From Perognathus longimembris pacificus (taxonomy: Eukaryota > Chordata > Mammalia > Rodentia > Heteromyidae): a stretch of DNA of 64,000 bases. The notes beneath the pieces were generated by a model. The model saw only the letters and a program-made list of their open reading frames with translations. It did not search any database and was not told the origin of the DNA. The position numbers and the translations under genes were made by a program. The DNA lies in assembly GCF_023159225.1 (NCBI RefSeq), contig NC_063171.1:9659886-9723885 (forward strand). The letters are read 5' to 3'. Positions 1 to 10,439 of this stretch are shown piece by piece. Positions within the stretch are counted from its first letter, which is position 1. Every line of letters begins with the position of its first letter.

Positions 1-896
1 TCATTTACCACCATGTCTCTTTTCCTTGATCACTTCTTTCCTGAGCCCACCAACCTTCCTGATGGCTTCCCTATGTGTAGAACCCCATAGGCGGAAACAA
101 AGTTAACACTGAATGATACACTGTCTTATATTCCTCCCAACTTGAGAAGGGTAATTTGCTCTCACATTTTAGGAGAGCCAGATAAGCACTGATTGGTTTC
201 ATGCCTCACTCTAAACAAACTTTAAACAGATAATCTGAAACTACATATACACACATTTGTACCACACAGTTGAGGCCATATTGTCAAGCTTACATTCTAA
301 CTAATATTAATGAGAGGCAACAATTTATTGCTTGTACCAGTAACATACAAAATCATTTGAAAGTGATACCTAGACTTAACTTCTGTCCATATATTGTCAC
401 AGGCCAAATGAATGCATAGTATGGGTTTAAAAGAATAATTTGTCTTTAATTTCTGCTACACTTCATGGTTTACTGACTTCTGTTTAGATCCTGATCATGC
501 TTTGCACATTAAGTTCTTTCATATGGAAAACAAATTATCTTAGGAAAGCAAAGAGGAAAGTCTAGCCTAATAAAGTTTAATGTCTCAAAAGATAGAGAAG
601 AACTTTCAAAATTGTCATTTTTGTTCACAAGGTAAAATCTGACTTTGTATAAGTATTTCTCCAAATCTGCAGCTAAGAAAAAAAGGTCATATTCTAGGTT
701 ATTCCACACAACCAGCTAGGGATAAAACCAACAGTTCAATCTTATAACTTCATTTTTCTGCCTCTTCTCAATTCAAACAAACCTCACATCAACGTTTCCC
801 CTTTGTGAATACAGTCCTGTGTACAGGGAGTTAATGACATCGTCTTCAAATATTAATATCACATATGATTTCCATAAGAAGGCTTCAAGGGAAGCA
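1..896. other. Unique intronic DNA
   Basis: No repeat, splice-bounded coding segment or RNA gene recognised. Confidence 0.4.
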
Positions 897-950
897 CATG
901 CACACACATACACACACATCACACATACACACACACACATCACACACATT
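897..950. repeat. Imperfect (CA)n microsatellite
   Basis: CA repeats interrupted by T and TC lie directly at the 3' tail of the adjacent minus-strand SINE. Confidence 0.9.
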
Positions 951-1178
951 TGGTTCCATGGTGTTTGAACTATGGACCTTGACACTGTCCGTGAGCTTTT
1001 TAGTTCAGGCTTTCACTCTACTACTTGAGCCACAGTTCCATTTTGAGCTTTTCTTTAGTGCTTAATTGCAGGTAGAATCGCAAGGATTTTCCTATCCAGA
1101 CTAGCTTTGAACAGTGATCCTCAGATCTTAGCCCCCTGATAAGATAGAATTACAGGCATGAGCCACCAGTGCCAGGCT
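951..1178 (-). repeat. Composite SINE: 7SL-like left half + Geo right half
   Basis: The reverse complement has a left half with the Alu/B1-like TGTAAT-CTA...GGCTGAGATCTGAGGATC pattern and a right half with the TGTGGCTCAAGTAGTAGAG-like core. The 3' end, at 951, abuts a CA-rich microsatellite. It is moderately diverged. Confidence 0.75.
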
Positions 1179-2049
1179 AACAGTATAATTTTGAAACAAA
1201 TAATCACCCCTAATAATGGCTTTTGACAAAATGTGACAGTTAAATTAAAATCTTGTATTTTATATAGAAAATAGTAACTGTTTCCCTGGCAAGTTCGACA
1301 GTAAACAAATAGATATCAGATCATATGAATATTAAATGCAATATGTAACATATTTCACTTAAATATATGGTATATAATGTATATAATATATACTAGGTAA
1401 ACTGTGTAGGTACATAAGCATATACAAATGCATGCACATATACATGTGCATTCACATATACATATACATGTACATGTGTGCTAATCTCATACCACCAACA
1501 GTCTGCATTTTTATCTATTCTTTTTCTGTCTATATTAGATTATCATACCTTAAAATATCAACTCTGTTACTAACAATAACACCTGGAGCAAGTCACTTAA
1601 CTGCTCTTGGATTATCCCTGTAAGGTGGCAGATATAAAAAACAATGGCTCTGCCAGCTGGCACAGGTTGCTGAGTACTTTGGGACACTGGGTAATGCTGC
1701 CACTTGCTGTGAAAGCTGCTAAAACCAAAGCATATTTATGATCACATGTGCCTAAGAGCTGAGCTGTCATTTACAACCCAATGCTCTCATTTGAAAATAT
1801 GAGCCATAATATTAAAACCCAAGTCCCTTCCCCATAGCTATGTATACTTTCCACTATTCCAGGCAGATGAAGGTTATTTACACTGGAATTCAGAAAATTA
1901 ACTTTAAATCAATCAAATTTAAATGTGGAGCCCTTGAGTTCAACTTTGGGACTTTCCTTCAAGGAACTCACCCACCTAATATAGAATAAACCAGTAAGGC
2001 AATTTTACCTCTTTCCAGAGTTTTATGAGGGGAAGAAAGTGAAAGGATA
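1179..2049. other. AT-rich intronic DNA with TA/CATA-rich patch and MIR-like fragment
   Basis: About 1360-1490 is rich in ATATA and ACATATAC motifs. About 1560-1650 contains GGAGCAAGTCACTTAACTG, resembling the central core of MIR, an ancient mammalian SINE. The rest is unremarkable. Confidence 0.4.
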
Positions 2050-2340
2050 TGTTCCCGCCATCCCAGGGGACCATGTGGAGATAATCACAGACAGGAGAAA
2101 AAGGTTTATAAGGTGGTTTATTAGTGGGGCCATAGTTCCCACGGGAGAGGGAGTTACATGGCATCTGCACCTTATCCAGGTGGCAGCTTTTCTCTCTGGG
2201 TAAAGGGGAAGTATGTAGGCCTTAATAGTGAGTAGGAGTGGCTCATTATGTATGGGTGGATCTGGGGGCTTATGGGAGGAGCTGAGGACCTGAGGCTAGG
2301 GAAATGCTAACAGAAAGTACCTGTAGTCTGGTATACCAAT
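2050..2340 (-). repeat. Possible old LTR (minus strand)
   Basis: Read on the minus strand the block contains CTAATAAACC followed by a TATAAACC/T-rich segment and ends ...GGCGGGAACA at 2050, resembling an LTR R-U5 region with an AATAAA signal and terminal CA. No matching start or target-site duplication was found. It could also be unique sequence. Confidence 0.3.
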
Positions 2341-3115
2341 TAAACAAAACATTAGGCTGAGTGTTCTTCCCATTGTGAAGGAAATAAGAAGTGAAATTTG
2401 CTTGAGAGTCCTGCAACCTTGATTCTCTCAAAATGGCATTAATTCATTGGCACTAGTTTAATAGCTACTACCAGCCAGGCCCAGAATTCTACAAAGATGC
2501 AAATTGAAAGGTGACTATTGCTCTGCAGGCACTTAAAACCCTCAGGGAGAAGCCTACCCTTCACTCTTCACTCATGGTGGCTTGGGGGAGGGGGAGGATC
2601 TGGAAACCAGTTTGGAAAACGATTTAGACTATTTAGAGCCCTTCTTCTTGTGTTCTGAGACAGGTGAAAAGACAACATATTTTTACACTAACCAAGTAGG
2701 TAAGTTACACCTGTGCTTAGGATATGCTGGGCAATTTCACAAAAAATATATATCCAAATGAAAGACTCAGTCCCCAGCAATTAAGACGGCCTTAGTGAGT
2801 GTCATCTCTTTTCAAAAGAAAGCTTTGTCCATCCATTAACTCAAGGAAGTGAAGACCCTCCCCTACCTCATCTGTCCCATCAAAAACAATACTATTTCTA
2901 GGTTTTAAAAATAATAATCCTTCAGTAAACATAAGCTTTTTGGATCTGTTGCTTTAAGAAAAAAAAAGACAGCATTTGTGAGCAATGACTTTGAGAGTTG
3001 ATTATGACAAAACAAAGATGTAGTATATGGACATCATTTAACCCTTTTAAAACAAACTTCCAGGATGAACTCAGCCCTCTGTTCCATTCTCTCAGCTAAT
3101 GGTCTACATGTTGCT
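2341..3115. other. Unique intronic DNA
   Basis: Nothing recognised. The last bases (TTGCT at 3111-3115) flank the ERV1 LTR. Confidence 0.4.
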
Positions 3116-3193
3116 TGAAAGACCAAAGTGATTCCATTTTGAAAAGGAGGCAGCCATGTTAGAATTAGAGCTGACTCTAATTTGGCCACATCA
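3116..3193 (+). repeat. Collapsed 5' LTR of the ERV1 provirus
   Basis: The first 60 or so bases match the start of the 3' LTR at 6055. They are followed directly by about 15 bases ending ...ACATCA immediately before the primer binding site. The terminal CA is where an LTR should end. Most of U3, R and U5 is missing compared with the 3' copy, so an internal deletion of several hundred bases is inferred. Confidence 0.7.
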
Positions 3194-3211
3194 TGGGGCC
3201 TCGTCCGGGAT
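3194..3211 (+). other. Primer binding site, tRNA-Pro type
   Basis: TGGGGCCTCGTCCGGGAT directly follows the LTR terminal CA. It differs by one base from the tRNA-Pro primer binding site used by many gammaretroviruses. This places the provirus in the ERV1/gamma group independently of the coding remnant. Confidence 0.85.
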
Positions 3212-4716
3212 ACCCCAGACCCATTACTGACCTTATCGTGCAGCCGTGCTTCGATTGGTAAATAGAAGTGCACTTAGGTGAGTGTCTGTCTTTGTGTTCT
3301 GTGTCTGTTTCAGTTTTTAAATCTGGCTGGCATATGATCTGGTGGATGTGCTATAGGTTGCCAGCAGGAGTCAGGAAGATGTTCCCCAGGCTCCCATCGG
3401 GAAGGGGGATCTTGTAAAGGGAATGTTGCTTTCAGCAAGGACAGTGAGGGTTTTCCTTCAGTGAGGGACTGACTGCTGAGGGATGGAAATCACAGGGAAG
3501 GATCCCCCTGAGATGACCGTCCCCATTAGCGGCAGGTGCTGTTCTTAGATTGAAAGCGATTTTTACAGCCCTTTGGACTAAACACCTTGTCCAGGAAGGG
3601 CCTCTGTGTCCGGGTTTGTGTCTGTCTCATTCTGTTAGTCGTTTTTGTGTTGTTCTGTGTCTGCTTTCACTTTTGCTTGCCGCTTTGGTGGTGTTGTCTG
3701 TTACTGTTCTATTTTTGTGGGTTAGTTTGTCTCTACTCTTCCCAGTGCCGAGGTGGGCATCTGGGTTCCTTAAAGCCACTGGCAGGTGGTCTTGGAGGAC
3801 TGACTGCCAAGAGATGGAAATCACAGGAGAGAATCCCCCTGAGATGTTTCAGGGCCCCATTGTGTCTCTGTTGCACTGGCGACCAGTCCGTCAATGCTGG
3901 ACATGCCATTCAAAAAAGATCTTTTTGAGTTAAAGAGATCTTCAGGGAAGTAAGACTTTCTCTGTTCTGTCTTGTCTTGCTCTGTTTTGGTATCTTAATG
4001 CAGAAGGTGTTTGCAGTGTAATCAAGTTATCTGGCTTAGCAAAAGCCATTGGAAACTTGAAATTTATTTTCCTCTACTGTTAAAATTTGGGACTAAATGT
4101 CAGAAATTTGGATATTAATGTTTATCACTGTTAAAAAAGGTGTTTTGGGTTTCTCAGTCAGAGATCAAGAGGAAAGGACAGGAAACAAACAAGGATTGGC
4201 CTGTGTGCCTATCCTCGGGAGTGAGGGGTGAACTGGCAAAGGTGCAGCTTAGTAGGTCCACACATGGTGGAAAAGGCCTTGGGTGAGGAGGAGAGTCCAC
4301 TCATGGTGGAAAAAAAAAATAAGCTGGCACAAAGGCAGTTCATCAAGCCCTAAGGAGTTGCTGGGTATATGCCCATTCTGTAAGATAGGCCAATGGAGGC
4401 CTATCTTGGTCTTTTTCTTGCAAGTGGACATGAAAAACCTCATGGTAAAAATAAATGAGTTGATTGGTATTTCTAAAAAACTGCCCCTTGGGGGTACTAA
4501 GAATTAAGAAAGTTTTTTAAAAATGTTTTAAAAGTTTCTGTATGATGAAACTTGATTTCTATGCTATTTTGCAATATGGATGTATTTTTAAAAAAGCAAA
4601 GATGCTGTCTGGATTCTTGTGTTTGTAATTATTTGCTTGTAATTCTTGCTTGGATGGTAGAAATGGTGTCAGATCTTAGAGCCACTTGTGTTTGGCCCTT
4701 CAAAAGTTAATCAGAG
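3212..4716 (+). pseudogene. ERV1 leader and non-coding internal region
   Basis: The start is T/G-rich, with repeated GTGTCTGT-like stretches typical of gammaretroviral leaders. A block of about 55 bases with the core GATGGAAATCACAGG occurs at about 3463-3516 and again, about 80-85% alike by eye, at about 3797-3850. A shorter repeat around CATGGTGGAAAA occurs near 4263 and 4303. Two overlapping open stretches at 3550-3933 have cysteine/leucine-rich low-complexity translations and match nothing I recognise. No gag matrix, capsid or zinc-knuckle motif was seen. Confidence 0.5.
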
Positions 4717-4917
4717 GGGCTGGGGATATGGCCTAGTGGCAAGAGAGCTTGCCTCGTATACATGAGGCCCTGGGTTTGATTCCCCAGCACCACATATACA
4801 GAAAACGGCCAGAAGTGGCGCTGTGGCTCAAGTGGCAGAGTGCTAGCCTTGAGCAAAAGGAAGCCAGGGACAGTGCTCAGGCCCTGAGTCCAAGGCCCAG
4901 GACTGGCCAAAAAAAAA
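4717..4917 (+). repeat. IDL-Geo SINE (young) inside the ERV1 provirus
   Basis: This is a full dimer. The ID-like left half starts GGGCTGGGGATATGGCCTAG. A linker around ACGGCCAGAAGTGGC leads into the right half (GCTGTGGCTCAAGTGGCAGAG), which ends CCAGGACTGGCC plus poly-A. It is flanked by a perfect 15-bp target-site duplication, AAAAGTTAATCAGAG, at 4702-4716 and 4918-4932. The perfect duplication and near-consensus sequence mark a recent insertion. Confidence 0.95.
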
Positions 4918-4932
4918 AAAAGTTAATCAGAG

Positions 4933-6040
4933 CCAGGAGGTCCTAAAGAATAGTTTGAAAGCATGCCTTTCTAATGCCCATGTCTGTCTACTTTGTAACT
5001 GGGCAGGAACTTTCCAGTCATCTGTGACAGTGGGTAGTAAAGCTAAGTTGTTAAATGGGGGGATAATTCAAAAATCCCAACCCCCTACATCTGCTCAAAA
5101 CCCTAACTGGCAGTGAGAATTTTAAGCTGGTATATCTGTTCAGAAAAAAAGGCTTCTGGACCTGAAATTGTCTTTATTGAGATCTAAGACCTACGAAGGT
5201 AATTTAGGCACTGTTAGGTCATCAGAGGTTAGTTTCCCCAGCCAGTCAGAAAAATGCTTTTGCAAACTAAAATGTTAAAAGGATACACTGCTGTAGACCA
5301 AGGAAAAGTCTGTATAGTTGTTAAAAGTTAAATGTTAAATGTAATTTCCAGTTTGGAGTAAAGCTCCCAATGGACATCTGACAACCCCTTGGTAAAGTAG
5401 GCTAAGGGAATAAGACCCTGGCTAGGAAAAGTCAATGTCCCTGAGTCAGCCTGAAGAATTACAGAAGATGGATGATCTTCGTCCATCAGTTACTCTTTAA
5501 GATTAAGGTCCAGAGAAATAAATCCAAGGGCCACTGCCTAAACCAGTGGGGTGCCAGACTACGAGAGCCAGTGTAAAAGTAAGGATTGTCTTCAATTGTC
5601 ACAGAATGCTCAGGTAAGTCGCTGATGGTGTAAGGAAGTAGAAGATGGTGTGACTCGGGATATATTAAGTTTTATAAGACACAGCTTATTAAAACGGTAT
5701 AAGGAAAGACTTTAAAAAGAGAATTGGAAACAAAAATGATTTCCTTTAGATTAAAAGATTTCGGCATGTTAAAAGTGAGGAAGACAAATGTATGTAGCAA
5801 ATGGTATGAGTATGTCTTAAAATCGGAACTTCTGAGTAAAGTTGGTATGTAATCAAGTTGGCTATCATATAAATAGGTTTGCAGCTTTTGTAAGAGATCG
5901 GGTGAATACAGTTCAACTAATGGTGCTTAGACAACAATATCAACCCCTACACTCGAGAGTAACTGACTTGTACATTGAGATAACCCCATATGCTGATGTG
6001 GGCATCTCAGAGGAACCAAGATTGGTTCCTCAGTCTCCTA
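4933..6040 (+). pseudogene. env (remnant): ERV1 internal region with env transmembrane tail remnant
   Basis: Most of this stretch has no readable frame. At 5842-6057 a 71-codon frame contains FVRDRVNTVQLMVLRQQY. It matches the C-terminal, membrane-proximal part of gammaretroviral envelope transmembrane subunits in length, composition and position just before the 3' LTR. Upstream fusion-peptide and immunosuppressive-domain regions are absent or unreadable. It has no intact product. Confidence 0.65.
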
Positions 6041-6054
6041 TGAGAAGGGGAGAA
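6041..6054 (+). other. Polypurine tract of the ERV1 provirus
   Basis: TGAGAAGGGGAGAA ends exactly where the 3' LTR begins (TGAAAG at 6055). This is the normal location of the plus-strand primer for reverse transcription. Confidence 0.75.
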
Positions 6055-6370
6055 TGAAAGACCAAAGTGATTCCGTTTTGAAAAAGAGGCAGTCCTGTTA
6101 GAGTTAGAGCTGAATCTGAGAAGATGAGAGGGCAGTTACTGGAAACCACACTATGTGGCCATCCAGTAGCCAACCAAACAACAGATAGGGGACAAGCTGA
6201 CCTAGTCAAGAATAAATCATTGCTGTTTTGAAACGTGCAGATGGCCCCTAACCAACATATCAGGCATTGCTGAAGGCTGACCAATAGGATAGCTGCCAAC
6301 ATGGGAAACCCCTAAAGTTGTTTGTTCACTTGTATAAAAAGTGTGCAATCCCCTTTCTTGTGCATGCATT
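6055..6370 (+). repeat. 3' LTR of the ERV1 provirus
   Basis: It starts TGAAAGACCAAAGTGATTCC and shares its first 60 or so bases with 3116. A TATA box (TGTATAAAAAG) lies at 6331-6341. No AATAAA was found soon after it and no clear terminal CA was located, so the end is approximate. An AATTTGGC near 6529, also present in the 5' LTR end, suggests the element could run to about 6547. Confidence 0.65.
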
Positions 6371-8193
6371 ATCTGTAATTTTTAAAGTTGTGTGTTTTCA
6401 ACCTACTTAACATGTTATATGATCTAAAGCCAAAGAGTCCATTGGAACAATGACTGTATTAGAGGCTAGCCAATCATGACTCTTGGGTCCCTTTTATAGG
6501 CTTTTATTAGTGTTGAACCTGTTCTCAAGTTCAATTTGGCATTGTTTTTGCTAAGAACCATATTACTTTATATCTGATAAATTTGGATCTCTTGATGGTT
6601 TTCTAGACTTTCACACAAGCAAGATTCTTCTTCTTTCTCCCTAGCCTTCTCTCCCTTCCTCTTCTTTCCTTCTTGGTGCTTTCTCTCTCCCTCCCTCCCT
6701 TTTTCCTTCCCTCCCTTCTTTTCACTTTTTTAGTACATAATTTATGGTGACATCATCTGTATATTTACAGATTCCATTAACACTTGGATGCCAACTAAAA
6801 GAAAATTCAAGACCAGGTGGGATTTCATTGTTTTACAAACAATTATCCGCACTATGCATCCCATTTTTTGCATCACTCTTAGTGATACCAAAAAAGTCCC
6901 ACCTATTACCTTGTACAGTTGTGTTTTTAAGAAACATATTAAGGTTTTGAAAAATAATAAATATAGTACATCAATTCTTCTTTTCCCTAAAGTGAAAAAA
7001 AGTGAAGTGATAATCTCAGTGAGGCCCCATACTTCTTTCCTGTATGGTACCCATATTCTTGCACACGGTGTGGATCCTGATAGAATCCCACCAAGAGATT
7101 TGAAAGTTCTAGGTCCATCATGAGTTCTGGAGTCTTTCCCTAAAAGCTCCTGAAGGACAGAAATACAGTATACTGTGGACACAGTGACACATGTCTCAGA
7201 AAAAAAAATGTGCATTTTGGCCTCTCATTACTGAATTTGAACATTCATCAGCAGAGACTGATTCCCAGCTAATGTCTCTCTCACACAGCAACACTGTGGC
7301 CTGGTTGTGCTAGAAAAGTTCTTGGCCCTACTGAGGGCATCACAGGGAGAAGCCATGGCAAGAAAGATCAAGGAGAACTACATTAGAAAATTAGATAAGT
7401 TTGTAATCAGAGAAAAGTCTGATTTGTAGGCTTGGATAAGAATATTTATGTATTTTGTAGAATTTTGTATCCCTGGAATGGAGGTATTTGAAAAGCATGA
7501 GTTTGGGATAAGCCTGTTTGCATGAGTCAGAAAGAACTCACAGGCATTACTATAACATTCACTATAACTCAGCAGAAACCGAACAATGATGTTTTAATAT
7601 TTCTCTTCCAAGCTCATTCCAAGAGTCACTCTATATACCAAATTTAAGTGGTCAGAAAGCACTTTAGGAAACAGCACCCCTATATGCCATTACTCAGAAA
7701 GAGACAGCTGCTGAGCTCAAAGGAATGAAAAATCACAAAGAATGCTGAGGCTACACTCAAAGCATTTGGTATTCCTCAATTGTACTGCTCCTTCAAGCAT
7801 TCTGGTAAAAACAAGATAAGTCAGAGACTGCACTGCATCTTGGTGAGAACAAATTGACTCAATTACACTTGAAAAGAAATTCTTCACAAATGCATTGGGA
7901 GTAAATGACTAACCTTGTTGTGCCCAGTGGGATTTAGATATAAGAAAGATAATAATCTAAAATATATGGCAGGGCATCTCAATGGCTGAAATTAAAAAAT
8001 ACTCTCTGTAGCCACTTCCTGTCCTACTTTGAAATAAGGAAAAAAATTCCAATGGGGATGAAAACTTTTCCATAGCAAAAAACATAAGTTATGTATGTGA
8101 TTCTTCCATGTGCTTTGATGGTGTAGTTTCCTTGTGAAATTTCCTTTGTCAAAAAGCTTTGTTAAAGAGGATGTGTCAAGAAGATGATAAAGA
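6371..8193. other. Intronic DNA with pyrimidine-rich patch and unexplained open frames
   Basis: 6625-6725 is a T/C-rich imperfect microsatellite. From 6742 to 7215 there are long open frames on both strands (157 codons minus, 111 codons plus). I recognise no family in either and see no codon or splice evidence for expression. The remainder is ordinary AT-rich sequence. Confidence 0.4.
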
Positions 8194-8417
8194 GGGCTGG
8201 GGATATGGCCTAGTGGTGAGAGAGCTTGCCTCCTATACATGAGGCCCTAGGTTTGATTCCCCAGCACCGCATATACAGAAAACGGCCAGGAGTGGCGCTG
8301 TTGCTCAAGTGGCAGAGTGCTAGCCTTGAGCAAAAATAGGGACAGTGCTCAGGCCCTGAGTCCAAGGCCCAGGACTGGCCAAAAAAAAAAAAAAAAGAAA
8401 GAAAGAAAAAAAGAAAA
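8194..8417 (+). repeat. IDL-Geo SINE (young)
   Basis: This is a complete dimer with a long A-rich tail degenerating into GAAA. It has a perfect 16-bp target-site duplication, AAGAAGATGATAAAGA, at 8178-8193 and 8418-8433. It carries a small deletion in the right half after TTGAGCAAAA. Confidence 0.93.
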
Positions 8418-8650
8418 AAGAAGATGATAAAGAAAGTAAATGTTTGGGCATGGTGGGACATTATTATAATACCAGACCTTCAGAATTTGTGCAAGGGATC
8501 ATGAAGTTCTAGTCCAGATTGGACTATTTAGTGAATCCCTGAATAAATCAAATAGATGATAAAACATAAACATGTTTCTGCAAATATTCTTCTCTCTTGT
8601 TGGACTGGTTAACTAATTATCTTTTCTTTAAGATTTTTTTTTCAACAAGG

Positions 8651-8875
8651 AACCAGTGGCTCATTACTCCTATAATCCTAGCTTCTAAAGAGGTTCAGAT
8701 GATAGGATGGTGGTTCAAAGCCAGCCCAGGCAGGAAAAGTCCATGAGATTTTTATATGTAATTAACCACAAAAAATTGGAAAAAATTGGAGCTATGGCTC
8801 AAGTGGTAGAGCACCAGCCTTGAGCAAACAAAAAGCACAGTACCCAGTCCTGGAGTTCAGGCCCCAGAACTAGAA
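8651..8875 (+). repeat. Composite 7SL-like + Geo SINE
   Basis: The left half shows the CCAGTGGCTCA...TATAATCCTAGC pattern with GGTTCAAAGCCAGCCC. The right half shows GCTATGGCTCAAGTGGTAGAG and TTGAGCAAA. It is moderately diverged. Confidence 0.75.
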
Positions 8876-9030
8876 CAGTAAAAAGAGAATTATTGTTTTC
8901 AAAGTTGAACACCATTGATACTTTTAGTACAGTTTTCTTCCTAATTTGCTTACACAATTTCTGCCATATTCTTAAATTTAGAGAAGAGAAAAACAACAAG
9001 AAAAAAATACCAGAATAATCTTTCCCATCC

Positions 9031-9130
9031 CCCTCTCTCTCAAGGATGTTGCTATGTATTTAAACCTGGACTCAAAATCATTATCCTCCTGCCTCAGGCA
9101 CCTATTTGGTAAGATTACAAGTATGTAACT
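9031..9130 (-). repeat. B1-like remnant
   Basis: The minus-strand reading resembles a decayed rodent B1. The plus strand shows GTTGCTATGTATTTAAACCTGG and ATCCTCCTGCCTCAGGC. Confidence 0.55.
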
Positions 9131-9735
9131 TAATTTCTGGCAAAATATTTTGTAGTTATTTTCAAGAGCATTCTATTTGTCTCAGAATTTCTATAAAATC
9201 CATGACAATTATGTCTATGGATGGGCATCATAGACTCCTAGAACATCTTATAATTGTCTAGGTAGTCTTACTGGAATCCCTGTAAAATATTACATGTTTC
9301 ATATTCTTATCATTTCAAACTGCCTCCAACTTAAACCAGAATTAAGGCACCTAATGTACCTTAAAAATTACTCTTTCAAACATTTAGATGTAAATATGTC
9401 CTTTATACAACTTGCCAAAAATTGGCCCAATTTGTCATTGTTGGCAATGTCTTCTCTTTTAATCTCCTTGTCTACTACTATACACTCAATCCTGTTATTG
9501 CCTTAGAACAAACTCCGGTCTAAACCTTGATGGGCCTACACATCCTTTGATTTTTTTTTTCTTTAGTCCAACTGTCCTGTTTGGGGTCAAGCCTAAACAA
9601 TCTCATCTCTAAATTATAGCCACAGCCCCTATTCCTTCCTCCTTTGTGTACAAACTTATATGCTCTACCATTTTCCCTAGAAAAATCTGCATTTCAACAT
9701 CAATAATACCATTTCCTTGATGAAAACTTATCAGT

Positions 9736-9788
9736 AGAGCTGGGAGTTTGATTCAGTGGTAGAGTGCTTGCGTAAACCAAGTGAAAGG
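9736..9788 (+). repeat. ID-like SINE head
   Basis: GAGCTGGGAGTTTGATTCAG followed by TGGTAGAGTGCTTGC is an ID-type tRNA-derived head with A-box-like sequence. It stops where an LTR-like element begins. ID-like sequence resumes at about 10340, so it may be one SINE split by the LTR. Confidence 0.6.
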
Positions 9789-10326
9789 TGTAGGGGAACC
9801 CCCTTCTTTGAGTCCCTAGAAACAGCAGGCTTAGACAAAGTAGTGAGCCTGGGGAGGGGCAAACCTAAGCCTAATAACAGGAGCCCAAAGCAGCTGGACC
9901 TAGGCAAAAGAAAGGAATGAGGAAGATCACTTAGTTTAGGGTAGTTATGGGAAGAGAAAGCTTAAGGCTAAGATTAGTCACACCTCGAGCCAGGAGTTAT
10001 ATTGCCTTGTTTACTGGAGTTTACCAAAATTGTATTGCCTTGATCACCTTGTTTACTGGAATTGTATCACTTTGATTACTTTGATTGCAGGGGTTTACTG
10101 GAATTGTAATCACTAACAGTAATTGTGTTTCCTTACTTTGCCTAACCTGCCAGACCACCTGTGTGTGGTAAATGTGATGACTGTCTTTAAAAGCCCAGCC
10201 CTATAGGGCCCCGGCACTGTTTGTCACCATCCCGGTGGTGGGAAGCAGATGTTGTGCACAGCTAAATAAAGACTCCTAACCCAACTGACTGAGTGCTGGT
10301 GACTGTTTTTGTGGGTTCGAGGCCCA
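9789..10326 (+). repeat. Solo LTR-like element
   Basis: The element starts TGTAGGGGAACCCCC and ends ...TTCGAGGCCCA. It contains a TTTAAAAG TATA-like box at about 10188, a GC-rich cap region, and an AAATAAAGACTCC polyadenylation signal at about 10263, followed by about 60 bases of U5-like sequence. Three copies of TTTACTGG start at about 10010, 10052 and 10093, a period near 42 bp. No internal provirus and no matching target duplication was found. The class is undetermined. Confidence 0.6.
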
Positions 10327-10339
10327 CCTGGTATCTGGT

Positions 10340-10405
10340 ATGTAGCATGCTTGCCTACCATGTGGGAGGTCTGGGACCAAATCATCAGGTACCAGGGAGC
10401 TGTGA
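10340..10405 (+). repeat. ID-like SINE tail segment
   Basis: GCATGCTTGCCTACCATG followed by GGAGGTCTGGGACC resembles the continuation of the ID-like head at 9736. GTAGAGTGCTTGC before the LTR and GTAGCATGCTTGC after it match at 11 of 13 positions, which may be a duplication or the two ends of the split SINE. Confidence 0.45.
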
Positions 10406-10439
10406 GAAGAAATAGCAATTGCTCCACGGGTAAAATTTT

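Larger units (their letters stand above)
3116..6370 (+). mobile_element. ERV1 (gammaretrovirus-like) provirus, heavily deleted
   Basis: This is an old endogenous retrovirus, about 3.2 kb. The same LTR start (TGAAAGACCAAAGTGATTCC) occurs at 3116 and 6055. Between them lie a tRNA-Pro-type primer binding site at 3194, a T/G-rich leader, a remnant of the env transmembrane tail ending near 6050, and a polypurine tract abutting the 3' LTR. No gag, protease, polymerase or env surface region is recognisable, so most of the coding part has been lost. A younger SINE sits inside at 4717-4917. The provirus is antisense to RGS7. The 3' limit is uncertain: LTR-like sequence is clear to about 6370 and might run to about 6547, where a TTGCT copy matches TTGCT directly before 3116. 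Confidence 0.8.

Noticed and set aside
3550..3933. Possible secreted or membrane protein with cysteine/leucine-rich N-terminus
   Set aside because: The translation comes from the T/G-rich retroviral leader; two frames are open at once and neither matches gag or a cellular family.
4717..4790. tRNA gene candidate from A/B-box-like sequence
   Set aside because: The ID-like SINE head is tRNA-derived but lacks a foldable cloverleaf and is embedded in a dimeric SINE with a target duplication.
4749..4946. Open frame repeated almost identically at several places
   Set aside because: It is the IDL-Geo SINE translated; repeated occurrence reflects the repeat, not a gene family.
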